Both the position numbers and the translations under genes were made by a program. Below are positions 43,990 to 51,792 of a stretch of 64,000 nt of DNA, piece after piece. The notes under the pieces are model-generated. The model was not told the origin of the DNA and ran no database searches. It saw nothing but the letters and a program-made list of their open reading frames with translations. Every line of letters begins with the position of its first letter. The stretch's first letter is position 1. Source of the DNA: Comamonas odontotermitis (GTDB lineage Bacteria; Pseudomonadota; Gammaproteobacteria; Burkholderiales; Burkholderiaceae_C); contig NZ_CP083451.1 in assembly GCF_020080045.1 (NCBI RefSeq), forward strand, positions 3,335,001-3,399,000, in the 5' to 3' direction.

Positions 43990-45096
43990 GTGAATTCCCT
44001 CGCAAAACTTAGCGTCCTCGGCCTGTCGATCACTTTGGCTGCCTGCAGCAGCACCAGCGACCTGCTCTCTGGTGACAAGATCGACTACAAGAGTGCCACC
44101 AAGGGCCCGACGCTGGAAGTGCCTCCCGACCTGACCCAGCTGTCCAAGGACACCCGCTACGTGGTGCCTGGCGGCACCGTGTCTGCGGCTGCCTACCAGG
44201 TGCAGCAGGACAACAAGCCCAAGGGGCAGGTCAACGCCGCCGTCAGCAAGATCGGCGATGTGCAGATCGAGCGCGATGGCAACCAGCGCTGGCTGGTGAT
44301 CGACCGCTCCGCCGACAAGGTGTGGGAACCCGTCAAGGACTTCTGGCAGGAAAGCGGTTTCTCGCTGACCATCGATCGCCCGGACATCGGCATCATGGAA
44401 ACCGACTGGGCCGAAAACCGCGCCAAGCTGCCGCAGGATTTCATCCGCAAGTCCATTGGCAAGATCTTCGACTCGATCTACTCGACCGGCGAGCAGGACA
44501 AGTTCCGCACCCGCATCGAACGTCGCCCTGACGGCAAGACCGAAATCTACGTGAGCCACCGCGGCATGGAAGAAGTCTATTCCAACAAGGAAAAGGACAG
44601 CACCATCTGGCAGCCACGCAAAGCCGATCCAGAACTGGAAACCGAGTTCCTGCGTCGCATCATGGTCAAGCTGGGCGTGAGTGAAGAGCAGTCCAAGGCG
44701 ATTGCGGCGGCACCACTGGCGCCTGTCACCACCTCCAAGATCGCCACGCAAAATGGTGCCCCGGTGCTGGAAGTGGCCGATCCGTTCGACCGCACATGGC
44801 GCCGCGTTGGCCTTGCACTTGATCGCACGGGCTTTACCGTCGAGGATCGCGACCGCAGCCAGGGCATCTACTACGTGCGCTACATCGATCCGACCGATCT
44901 GAACAAGAAGCCCGATGGTTTCTTTGCCAAGATCTTCAATCGCAACCCCGATGCACCCGAGCCGATCAAGTACCGCATCCAGGTCAAGAGCGACAACGCC
45001 ACCAGCGTGGTTTCGGTGCTGAGTGCCAGCGGCCAGGCAGACACATCGGCCAATGCCCAGCGCATTGTGAAGGTGCTGGCTGACGACATGAAGTAA
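43990..45096 (+). CDS. bamC: outer-membrane assembly lipoprotein BamC
   Basis: BamC is a lipoprotein of the beta-barrel assembly complex. The 368-residue protein has a lipobox LAAC with acylated C19. A flexible N-terminal segment contains the conserved DYKSATKGPTLEVPPDLTQ, and two helix-grip domains follow (QRWLVIDRSADKVWEPVKDFWQESGF and EVADPFDRTWRRVGLALDRTGF). GTG 43990 is chosen because TAAGGA lies 7 bases upstream, whereas TTG 43984 would be too close. Downstream of dapA, as in enterobacteria. Confidence 0.94.
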   Translation: MNSLAKLSVLGLSITLAACSSTSDLLSGDKIDYKSATKGPTLEVPPDLTQLSKDTRYVVPGGTVSAAAYQVQQDNKPKGQVNAAVSKIGDVQIERDGNQRWLVIDRSADKVWEPVKDFWQESGFSLTIDRPDIGIMETDWAENRAKLPQDFIRKSIGKIFDSIYSTGEQDKFRTRIERRPDGKTEIYVSHRGMEEVYSNKEKDSTIWQPRKADPELETEFLRRIMVKLGVSEEQSKAIAAAPLAPVTTSKIATQNGAPVLEVADPFDRTWRRVGLALDRTGFTVEDRDRSQGIYYVRYIDPTDLNKKPDGFFAKIFNRNPDAPEPIKYRIQVKSDNATSVVSVLSASGQADTSANAQRIVKVLADDMK

Positions 45097-45123
45097 GCCT
45101 TCAAAGCCGCCTCAACCAACCGC

Positions 45124-45150
45124 AAGCCACTGCCTCACCGCAGTGGCTTT
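45124..45150 (+). terminator. terminator of dapA-bamC
   Basis: AAGCCACTGC (45124-45133) pairs with GCAGTGGCTT (45140-45149), followed by T and CT bases. It lies 28 bases after the bamC stop. Confidence 0.85.
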
Positions 45151-45407
45151 CTCATGGTGCGGAACCGCCTGCGCTCCCAATCCTTGCTGGCCCCAGAAGG
45201 ACCACCAGCATGCTTGTAGCGAGGGACTCCGTAACGCTGCCAATGCCTGCGCTTGCGCTTTGCTTCCGCCTAAAAGAAATCCACCTCCAGCGTGACTGGC
45301 ATACACCTTCATTCATTTTTTAATAGCAAATAACACCAACCAGGCAAAGTGCCTTCTTGCGTTCCGTTGCGCTGCCTGCATCCGTAAACATCGAAATCCC
45401 AAAAAGC
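45151..45407. other. non-coding gap between convergent terminators
   Basis: No supported gene. The gap contains an AT-rich stretch TTTTTAATAGCAAATAACACC near 45317-45337 that resembles the dispersed ATAGC-type mini-repeats seen elsewhere in the window. A 66-codon minus-strand frame is not gene-like. Confidence 0.5.
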
Positions 45408-45433
45408 AAAAGCCCGCGCGAAGCACGGGCTTT
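45408..45433 (-). terminator. terminator of the Ala-rich lipoprotein gene
   Basis: On the minus strand AAAGCCCG-(tgcttcgcg)-CGGGCTTT is followed by TGCTTTTTGG. It lies about 50 bases after the stop at 45485. Confidence 0.85.
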
Positions 45434-45484
45434 GTAGATTGACCGAAGCCGCCTGCGGCACAGGGCCACAGGCAACGCCATCAA

Positions 45485-45895
45485 TTACTTGGTGGCAGCA
45501 TCCTTGGCAGCGGTAGCAGCGTTCGAAGCGGCATCAGCAGCAGCCTTGGCAGCGTCAGCAGCAGCGGCGCCAGCGTCCTTGGCGGCATCCTTGGCAGCGT
45601 CAGCAGCGTTGCCAGCAGCAGCAGCGGCATCCTTGGCAGCTTCCTTGGTGGCATCAGCAGCAGCAGCACCGGCATCCTTGGCGGCGTCAACAGCGTTCGA
45701 AGCAGCGGTACCAGCAGCAGCGGCAGCGTCCTTGGCGGCATCAGCAGCGGCGTTGGCAGCATCCTTGGCGGCTTCAACAGCAGGTGCAGGAGCTTCAACA
45801 GGAGCTGGCGCAGGAGCAGCAGCTTCTTCCTTCTTGCCGCAGGCGGCCAGTGCAACAGCAGCGATCAACGAAGCGAGAACAACGGACTTCTTCAT
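45485..45895 (-). CDS. Ala/Asp/Lys-rich repeat lipoprotein
   Basis: The 136-residue product has a lipoprotein signal (MKKSVVLASLIAAVALAACGK) with C19 as the acylation site. A short Glu/Ala/Pro linker is followed by about 90 residues of near-perfect Ala-rich repeats of the type DAAKDAAAAAGN and DAAKDAGAAAADA, with a roughly 11-residue period. Such sequence should form a long amphipathic or highly polar helix, similar in style to LEA-like or Lpp-like proteins. I know no function. Codon use is strongly biased to GCC/GCT alanine. Processing depends on Lgt, encoded 3 kb away. Confidence 0.8.
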   Translation of the reverse strand: MKKSVVLASLIAAVALAACGKKEEAAAPAPAPVEAPAPAVEAAKDAANAAADAAKDAAAAAGTAASNAVDAAKDAGAAAADATKEAAKDAAAAAGNAADAAKDAAKDAGAAAADAAKAAADAASNAATAAKDAATK

Positions 45896-46098
45896 TTGGA
45901 TATTCCTAACCACGGTGGATTCTTGTGATTCAAATCAGAGGCAAACGATTTACCCCAGGCAGAGCGTGCACAGCACTAGGCTTTTAACGCACCAGACTCG
46001 TCGTGGGATTATAGGGATTACCCCTGAACACCGACTATGCCTGTGTTGCCGTTATTGTTGCTGCTTAGCAACAATTTATCGAACTTGACGAACTCCGC

Positions 46099-46656
46099 TT
46101 ACAAGCCCAGCACGCTGGCTGGCAACGCCGGAGCGCTCTGATGTCTGATCCACTCCTGCAGCATCTCACCCCGGGGCGCGATGACTGCACGTGCTGCACT
46201 GGCCACGCCAACGCAGCGCTCCACGTCAAGCCGCTCTACCACCCATTGCGGCGACCACAGCACACTGGGCACCAGCGACACATCGCGCGCCTGCAGCAGG
46301 CGGCATTGCAGCTTGTGGTCCCACACCGTGCGCCATTGCATCCAGCGCGGATGGCGGCGCGGCAATGCATCAAAGCGATAGGCCAGCACGGTCATCCGGC
46401 GTCCGTGCCGAGCCCAGCGTTGCAGCAGGTCGGTAGCCGCGCGCGTTCCCCATGGCCAATCGGCGAAATCCGGATCGGCCACGATCAGCTCGGGCCACCG
46501 CTCGTCTGCTGCCCTTTGCAAGAAATGCAACACATGGTTATCGAATGCGGCTCGCCCCTCGAACCGGCCTTCGCATGGCGCAGTTGCAACTGCCACTGGA
46601 GCAGATGCGGCGCCGGATACGGATGGTGGAGGCAAAGGCTCCTGCATGTCCGTCAT
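46099..46656 (-). CDS. unknown protein, possibly PLD-like DUF7931 type
   Basis: The 185-residue protein has a low-complexity Pro/Ala N terminus. A folded domain begins at RAAFDNHVLHFLQRAADERWPELIVADPDFADWPWGT and continues through RWARHGRRMTVLAYRFDALPRRHPRWMQWRTVWDHKL. The layout (DPDFADW, then a basic helix, then a His-rich strand) recalls small phospholipase D-like proteins of betaproteobacteria (DUF7931), but this is tentative. It starts 11 bases after the stop of the RoxA-type gene and is probably co-transcribed with it. Confidence 0.6.
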   Translation of the reverse strand: MTDMQEPLPPPSVSGAASAPVAVATAPCEGRFEGRAAFDNHVLHFLQRAADERWPELIVADPDFADWPWGTRAATDLLQRWARHGRRMTVLAYRFDALPRRHPRWMQWRTVWDHKLQCRLLQARDVSLVPSVLWSPQWVVERLDVERCVGVASAARAVIAPRGEMLQEWIRHQSAPALPASVLGL

Positions 46657-46666
46657 GGCGAATGCG

Positions 46667-47821
46667 TCATTCAGAGACCGCGTGGGCCCAGCCGTCTTCG
46701 CACCACTGCGACAGCAGCGACAGTGCGTCGTCGCTGGCCCCACTCACATCGCGTCGATCAAGGCGGCGTGTATCGGCAAGTTTCTTCATCAGGGTGAAAT
46801 CCTTGCCGCCAGCCCGGTAGCTCTCGCCATTGATGAAGACGTGGTGACCGTCGTACATCATGCGTGTCTTGCGGTCCAGGGCCACCGCCTCCAGCATCGC
46901 AGGATTGCCTTCAGGCTCAAACCAGACGTTGGCCTTGGGCTCGGTAAGCGACTCGCCCAGCGCCCGGGCCAGCGCCAACGGCTCTGCCAGGCGCTTTTCC
47001 AGACCGATGCGGGCAAATTCCAGCATCTCGGGCGGAATGGCACCGGGCGCCTCCACCGCTGCCTGCTTGGGATCCTTGTAGATGGGCGTGGCAGCCTTCG
47101 CACTGCTATCGCAGTCGTCCACATCGTCAACATCCGACAGGCGCATGAGCAGATCGCCTGCCAGTTCATGCTGCGCCGGAGAACGAAAACCGATGGAGTA
47201 CGTCATGCACTCGCCTTCAGCCACGCCATCGTGGGCGTAGCGCGGCGGCAGGTACAGCATGTCACCCGGCTCCAGCAGGTATTCCTCCTCCGCCTCGAAT
47301 TCGGCCAGTATCTTGAGCGGAATGCCGTCCTTGAGCGCCAGGTTCTTCTGTTTGCCAATGCGCCAGCGGCGTTTGCCATGTGCCTGCAGCAAAAACACGT
47401 CGTAGCTGTCAAAATGCGGCCCCACACCGCCGCCATTGCTCGCATAGCTGATCATCAGATCGTCAAGGCGGGCTGCAGGAACAAAGGCAAAGCGTTGCAG
47501 CAACTGATGCGCCGCAGTATTGTGCAGATCGACCCCTTGCACCAGCAAGGTCCAGTCCTCGGTCTTGAGCGAGGGGATCGCGCGGCGGCTGAACGGGCCG
47601 TGCTTGATGCTCCAGGCGCCGCCCTTCTGCTGAATCAAGCGCGATTCCACGCCCTCCTGCCCCGCCAGTTCAAACAGTTCTGCACGCGGCAGTGGCAATT
47701 GCAGATTTTTCCAGTCGGTCACGGCGCCGCGCACCAGCAGCGGCTTCTTCTGCCAGTAACGGCGCATGAACTGGGCTGGAGAGAGTCCGCCGAGCAGCGG
47801 CAGTGCTTGTTCGATTTGCAT
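46667..47821 (-). CDS. JmjC/cupin ribosomal oxygenase, RoxA (YcfD) type
   Basis: This Fe(II)/2-oxoglutarate-dependent oxygenase has 384 residues. E. coli YcfD/RoxA hydroxylates an arginine of ribosomal protein L16. The N-terminal QFMRRYWQKKPLLVRGAV is typical. The iron ligands are His and Asp in GVGPHFDSYDVFLLQ and the distal His in LPPRYAHDGVAEGE. The C-terminal winged-helix-like dimer domain is present. ATG 47821 gives the usual start. It is divergent from the SlyD-like gene. Confidence 0.87.
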   Translation of the reverse strand: MQIEQALPLLGGLSPAQFMRRYWQKKPLLVRGAVTDWKNLQLPLPRAELFELAGQEGVESRLIQQKGGAWSIKHGPFSRRAIPSLKTEDWTLLVQGVDLHNTAAHQLLQRFAFVPAARLDDLMISYASNGGGVGPHFDSYDVFLLQAHGKRRWRIGKQKNLALKDGIPLKILAEFEAEEEYLLEPGDMLYLPPRYAHDGVAEGECMTYSIGFRSPAQHELAGDLLMRLSDVDDVDDCDSSAKAATPIYKDPKQAAVEAPGAIPPEMLEFARIGLEKRLAEPLALARALGESLTEPKANVWFEPEGNPAMLEAVALDRKTRMMYDGHHVFINGESYRAGGKDFTLMKKLADTRRLDRRDVSGASDDALSLLSQWCEDGWAHAVSE

Positions 47822-47874
47822 GGATTTCCCGGAATTGCGATGGCACCAGATGGCCAAACTGCGACAATTGTCCT

Positions 47875-48399
47875 ATGGAAATCACTGATCAATGCGTGGT
47901 CGCGCTGACCTGGACCCTCAAAGACACACTGGGCGAAGAGCTGGACGTGCTCGACGAGCCCGTGGAATTCCTCGTCGGCGGCAATGATTTGCTCTCCCGC
48001 GTGGAACAGGCCTTGCAAGGCCACACGGTGGGCGACCGCCTGCAACTGCACCTGGAACCCGAAGACGCCTTTGGCGACTACGACGAGGAAAAGGTCTTTC
48101 TGGAGCCCCGCGCCCTCTTCCCCAAGGACTTGGAGGAAGGTATTACCATCGACGGCCATGCCTTGCCCCAGGGCACCAATCCTGATGCGCCGCGTGACAT
48201 GCTCTACACCGTGACTGAGCTGTACCCCGAGCATGTGGTGCTGGACGGCAACCACCCGCTTGCGGGCATTGCGATCCGCTTGGACATCAAGGTGGAAGCC
48301 GTGCGCGAAGCCACCGAAGAGGAAATCGGCAACGGCACCTGTGGCACCGGCTTTTTCAAGGTGCAGCCGCAAGCGCCAGGCAACAACCTGCTGCACTGA
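47875..48399 (+). CDS. FKBP-type peptidyl-prolyl isomerase, SlyD-like
   Basis: The 174-residue protein resembles SlyD-type FKBPs. VALTWTLKDTLGEELDVLDEPVEFLVGGNDLLSRVEQALQG is the N-terminal FKBP strand-helix, followed by GDRLQLHLEPEDAFGDYDEEKVFL, the insert-in-flap chaperone domain, and the return HPLAGIAIRLDIKVEAVREAT. The C terminus lacks the long His/Cys metal-binding tail of E. coli SlyD, having a single Cys (GTCGTG). A role as folding helper in the cytoplasm is inferred from the family. Confidence 0.9.
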   Translation: MEITDQCVVALTWTLKDTLGEELDVLDEPVEFLVGGNDLLSRVEQALQGHTVGDRLQLHLEPEDAFGDYDEEKVFLEPRALFPKDLEEGITIDGHALPQGTNPDAPRDMLYTVTELYPEHVVLDGNHPLAGIAIRLDIKVEAVREATEEEIGNGTCGTGFFKVQPQAPGNNLLH

Positions 48400-48424
48400 G
48401 CAACACTGTTTTCTGCATCAAGGC

Positions 48425-48462
48425 AAAAGCCGCAACCGGGCGCCCGGATTGCGGCTTTTTTG
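48425..48462 (+). terminator. terminator of the SlyD-like gene
   Basis: AAAAGCCGCAA (48425-48435) pairs with TTGCGGCTTTT (48449-48459), with an inner CCGG stem, followed by more T. Strong Rho-independent terminator. Confidence 0.9.
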
Positions 48463-48615
48463 ATGGTTTTGGCCTCGGGAGCCCGCCCTGCGGGCGGCAG
48501 CCCATCAATATGCATAGCAAATACGGCCACCAAGCAGACCTTGGCCGTGACCGGCAGCGGCCTCAAGAGAGCTACAGCCTATTAACGACTTACCTCACTT
48601 CGGCATTCACTGACC

Positions 48616-50388
48616 TTACCGCTTGCTGCGCGCGGCAAACCAGGCGTCCACATCCTTCTGAAACGCAGGCAACACAGCCATCTGCGGTTCGGAATGCTCC
48701 ACCGTCGCAGCAGGCTGGTCCATCGGCGGTTTTGCATCACCAGCAATAGGCGCAGACTGCACCAACTCCTCCGCCGCAGCGGGCAGCTTGGCCTCCCACT
48801 GTTCCACCAGGGTTTTGGCCTTATCGAAGGCATCGCTCAGGTTGGCCGCCTGAGGCAGGCTTTCCTTGAACAAGGCCCGCCCAAAATAGGTGAAATCGTT
48901 CTCATCGGCGCAGCCAAATGATGTGCGGTCCGCACGTGATGCCGTCAGCACCCAGGTGGTGGGGCCCTGCAGCGGCGCGATGAAGCCGCCCGAATAGCAG
49001 GCCGAAACCACCACCACCTGCCGACGGATGCCCGATGCCTTCAGGAGCTCACCCAGACGCCTGGCCGAGAGTTGCGGGATCTGCAAGCCACGCATGCCCA
49101 ATTGCAGATCGTGCTCACGCGAGCCATGGCTGGTCAGGTACACAAACAGCAGATCGCGCTCCTTGTTCATCTTCTGGCCCAGAGCCCCCAAGGCACGTTC
49201 GATGCTGGCCGTGGTGGCCAGCGGCAGACGGGCGACGGAGCTGCGGCTATTGGCCAGCAGCATGCTGCGCCCTTGCGTTCCATAACGCTGGGCAAATTCC
49301 TGGCTGACGTATTCGGCCTCGCGGCGGAACACCTCCTGTGTGCCATCACCCGCAATGAAGAGCGCGTACATCTGCGCAGCCGTGCCACCGCTGGGCTGCA
49401 GCGCTGCCATCTGCCGGGCCAACAAGGCGTTTTGCGCATACAGAGCCTGCTCATTGTTGCGAGCGGCCTGCTCGGGACTGTTGTCTTCGGGCACACCGGC
49501 CTCGCCAGCGCTCACCAGCTTGCCACGCCGCCATTGGCCGGTCTGCACGGGCTTGCCTCTCTTGGCGAAGGTCAAGGTACCGCGGCCATGCGGCTGGTCT
49601 TTGGCAAACTGGCCTTCGTACACATCGCCATTGGCATACACCATGCGCCCCTTGCCATAGGCCGCCGCCGCGTAGAGCGCGCCGGTGTAGCGATCTCCGT
49701 TGGGGTAGTCGATCTCGCCTTCGTCGGCACTGGAGCCGTCGAAATCCGCACGGATGCGTTTGCCGTCGGCCAACTGCAACTCGCCCCTGCCCTTGGCCTG
49801 GCCGTCACGCATTTCCACTTTGAAGACCACGCCTCCGGGATAGGTCACCTCCATCAGGCCATCAGCCTGGAAGTTCTTGAACGGCCCTGTCATGGTCTGG
49901 CCGCCTGCTTCTGTCAGGGTGCCATGCACAAAATGGCCCTTCTCGAACCGCCCTTCGTAGCGGTTGCCGTTGGGGGCCGAGAGCACACCCTGCCCGTCGT
50001 ATTCGCCATCGACAAAGTGGCCCTCGTACACTTCGCCCTCCTTGCTGGTGTAGCGCCCCGCGCCGTTCAGGTCGCCATCCTTGAACAGCCCCTGGTACAC
50101 GCCATAGGCCAGGGTAAGCGTGCCCTGCCCTTCCATACGACCCTGGTGAAAGGCGCCTTCGTAGCGCCGCAACTCGTTCCACACCAGCCGGCCCGTACCC
50201 TCCAGCATGCCACCCTTGAGCGGGCCGTAGTACCTGCCGCCATCGGGCAGCACCAGGGCAGGTGTTTCGGCCTGCACACCGGGTACCGGCGCGGGCAGGG
50301 CCTGCGCAGCATACAGCTGGCAAGCAGCCGCCATGCACGCGGCCAAAACGGAAGTGCGAAGGGAAAAATGACGGGAGCGGGTGTTCAT
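48616..50388 (-). CDS. secreted MORN-repeat / C13 (legumain-like) cysteine protease
   Basis: The 590-residue protein has an N-terminal signal peptide with cleavage near AQA (residue 30). About nine MORN-type repeats follow from residue 48 to 290 (YEGAFHQGRMEGQGTL, YEGHFVDGEYDGQGVL, YEGQFAKDQPHGRGTL and others). The C-terminal caspase/legumain-like domain is at about 338-510. The catalytic dyad candidates are H421 in LTSHGS and C464 in SACYSGGF, with the family motif SRADRTSFGCADENDFTYFG. This fits peptidase family C13. MORN repeats often bind lipid or peptidoglycan-associated partners, so a periplasmic or surface protease is inferred. ATG 50388 is chosen because it opens the signal peptide. 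No substrate is known. Confidence 0.83.
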   Translation of the reverse strand: MNTRSRHFSLRTSVLAACMAAACQLYAAQALPAPVPGVQAETPALVLPDGGRYYGPLKGGMLEGTGRLVWNELRRYEGAFHQGRMEGQGTLTLAYGVYQGLFKDGDLNGAGRYTSKEGEVYEGHFVDGEYDGQGVLSAPNGNRYEGRFEKGHFVHGTLTEAGGQTMTGPFKNFQADGLMEVTYPGGVVFKVEMRDGQAKGRGELQLADGKRIRADFDGSSADEGEIDYPNGDRYTGALYAAAAYGKGRMVYANGDVYEGQFAKDQPHGRGTLTFAKRGKPVQTGQWRRGKLVSAGEAGVPEDNSPEQAARNNEQALYAQNALLARQMAALQPSGGTAAQMYALFIAGDGTQEVFRREAEYVSQEFAQRYGTQGRSMLLANSRSSVARLPLATTASIERALGALGQKMNKERDLLFVYLTSHGSREHDLQLGMRGLQIPQLSARRLGELLKASGIRRQVVVVSACYSGGFIAPLQGPTTWVLTASRADRTSFGCADENDFTYFGRALFKESLPQAANLSDAFDKAKTLVEQWEAKLPAAAEELVQSAPIAGDAKPPMDQPAATVEHSEPQMAVLPAFQKDVDAWFAARSKR

Positions 50389-50606
50389 CACATGGGATCC
50401 ATTGCGATCTGTAGAGACGTGCAAAGCACTGTGCCACAGCTGCAGGGGCTGGCAGCCAGGCTTGTTGGATGGATCCCACGCGAAGCTGCAGGATTGCGCC
50501 CATTGCGTACTAGAGGCCACATTCGACGAAAGGGGTGGATTGCCAGTCCGATCCATACTGCCAGAGCAGACGTTCATTTACATGTCAGGCCTATTCTTGG
50601 AAATGA

Positions 50607-50626
50607 ATTTCTGTATTGACAGAAAT
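50607..50626. promoter_or_regulatory. 20-bp palindromic operator overlapping the GbsR-like gene promoter
   Basis: ATTTCTGT-N4-ACAGAAAT is a perfect palindrome. It contains a -35 TTGACA (50616-50621) spaced 16 bases from a -10 TAGAAT (50638-50643), so a bound repressor would block transcription. An identical palindrome with a different N4 precedes the DCC gene. Confidence 0.82.
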
Positions 50627-50650
50627 AAATGAATATCTAGAATCACAAAC

Positions 50651-51217
50651 ATGCAACTGTCCGACATCCAAAAACAATTTGTACTGCACTGGGGCGAGAT
50701 GGGTTCGCTGTGGGGCGTGAACCGCACGGTGGCGCAGATCCATGCGCTGCTGTTTGTGCATGGCAAGCCGCTGAACGCCGAGCAACTGAGCGAAACCTTG
50801 AACGTGGCGCGGTCGAACATCAGCAACAGCCTGAAGGAATTGCAGGCCTGGAACCTGATCAGGGTTACCCACGCATTGGGCGACCGGCGCGATTACTTCG
50901 AGACCAGCGTGGATGTCTGGGAGCTTTTCCGCACCATTGTGCGCGAACGCAAGGAGCGCGAATTCGATCCGACCACCCGGCTGTTGCAGTCACTGGTGGC
51001 AAGCCCTGATTTCGAGCGCGAGAGCGCTGACGCGCAGGACCGCATCCGCGCCACCATGGAACTGATGGACAAGCTCGGGGCGTGGAGCGAAGAGATGCTG
51101 CGCCTGTCACCCGCCACGCTGGACAGGATTCTGACGCTGGGTGCCACTGTGCAGCGCTTTGTGCGCGGCGCGCCTGCCCCTGTCGACAACCTGGAGGCCA
51201 GCACCAGCCAACCCTGA
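50651..51217 (+). CDS. GbsR/MarR family transcriptional regulator
   Basis: The 188-residue regulator has the GbsR-type N terminus (IQKQFVLHWGEMGSLWGVNRTVAQIHALLFVHGKPLNAEQL). Its winged helix-turn-helix SETLNVARSNISNSLKELQAWNLI is followed by the dimer helix region HALGDRRDYFET. No ribosome site is visible, and the predicted start of transcription is only about one base before ATG 50651, so the message may be leaderless. The palindrome in its own promoter and again before the next gene points to autoregulation plus control of the DCC-SDR pair. Confidence 0.88.
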   Translation: MQLSDIQKQFVLHWGEMGSLWGVNRTVAQIHALLFVHGKPLNAEQLSETLNVARSNISNSLKELQAWNLIRVTHALGDRRDYFETSVDVWELFRTIVRERKEREFDPTTRLLQSLVASPDFERESADAQDRIRATMELMDKLGAWSEEMLRLSPATLDRILTLGATVQRFVRGAPAPVDNLEASTSQP

Positions 51218-51263
51218 TGCACGGGCCTGCCACGGAGAGTGCAGGCCTTTTTTATCACTCTTG

Positions 51264-51283
51264 ATTTCTGTTCAGACAGAAAT
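51264..51283. promoter_or_regulatory. second 20-bp palindromic operator, upstream of the DCC gene
   Basis: ATTTCTGT-N4-ACAGAAAT again, 14 bases before ATG 51298, with the same arms as 50607-50626 and a different spacer. It is the expected target of the GbsR-like regulator encoded just upstream. Confidence 0.82.
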
Positions 51284-51297
51284 ATCGAAAGAAATCT

Positions 51298-51774
51298 ATG
51301 CCAGCATCCGCATCTGCTCCCACACAGTTCCCGCTGACGATCTACTACGACGCCAGTTGCCGCATGTGCAATGCGGAGATGACCAACCTGATGCTGCGCA
51401 ACGATGCTGGCAGGCTCATTTTTGTGGACGCGAGCAGCGCCGATCTGCGTGATGCTCCAGCCACCAAGGACGCGTTGATGCGCGCCATCCATGGCGTGGC
51501 CGCCGACGGCAGGGTCTACATCGGTGTGGACTGCCTCGTCCGCGCCTACCTGGGCATTGGCTGGGCGTGGGTGCCGAATCTGGTGAACCTGCCAGGCATG
51601 GCGACGGCTGCACGCAAGCTCTATCCCTGGATTGCACGCAATCGCTACCGCTTGCCGCAAACACCCATCGTGTGGGTGTTCGAACGCGCCATGCGCCGCG
51701 CAGCGCAACGTGCCGCCACCCGCAGCGCCGCTTGCGCTGGCGGTACATGCGATACGGATCGACCACAGCACTGA
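51298..51774 (+). CDS. DCC family (DUF393) thiol-disulfide oxidoreductase-like protein
   Basis: The 158-residue protein has the DCC-family start LTIYYDASCRMCNAEM, with a C-x2-C pair in a thioredoxin-like position. IFVDASSADLR, HGVAADGRVYIGVDCLVRAYLGIGW and a C-terminal helix follow. A Cys/Gly tail, ACAGGTCD, is unusual. Function is unknown; a redox role is inferred from the C-x2-C motif. It follows the GbsR gene and precedes an SDR gene by 18 bases. Confidence 0.85.
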   Translation: MPASASAPTQFPLTIYYDASCRMCNAEMTNLMLRNDAGRLIFVDASSADLRDAPATKDALMRAIHGVAADGRVYIGVDCLVRAYLGIGWAWVPNLVNLPGMATAARKLYPWIARNRYRLPQTPIVWVFERAMRRAAQRAATRSAACAGGTCDTDRPQH

Positions 51775-51792
51775 ATCACTCAGGAGAATGTC

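Noticed and set aside
45485..45880. Regular short repeats that could suggest a CRISPR or satellite
   Set aside because: The repeats encode an Ala-rich lipoprotein in one frame with a lipobox, vary in length and have no unique spacers.
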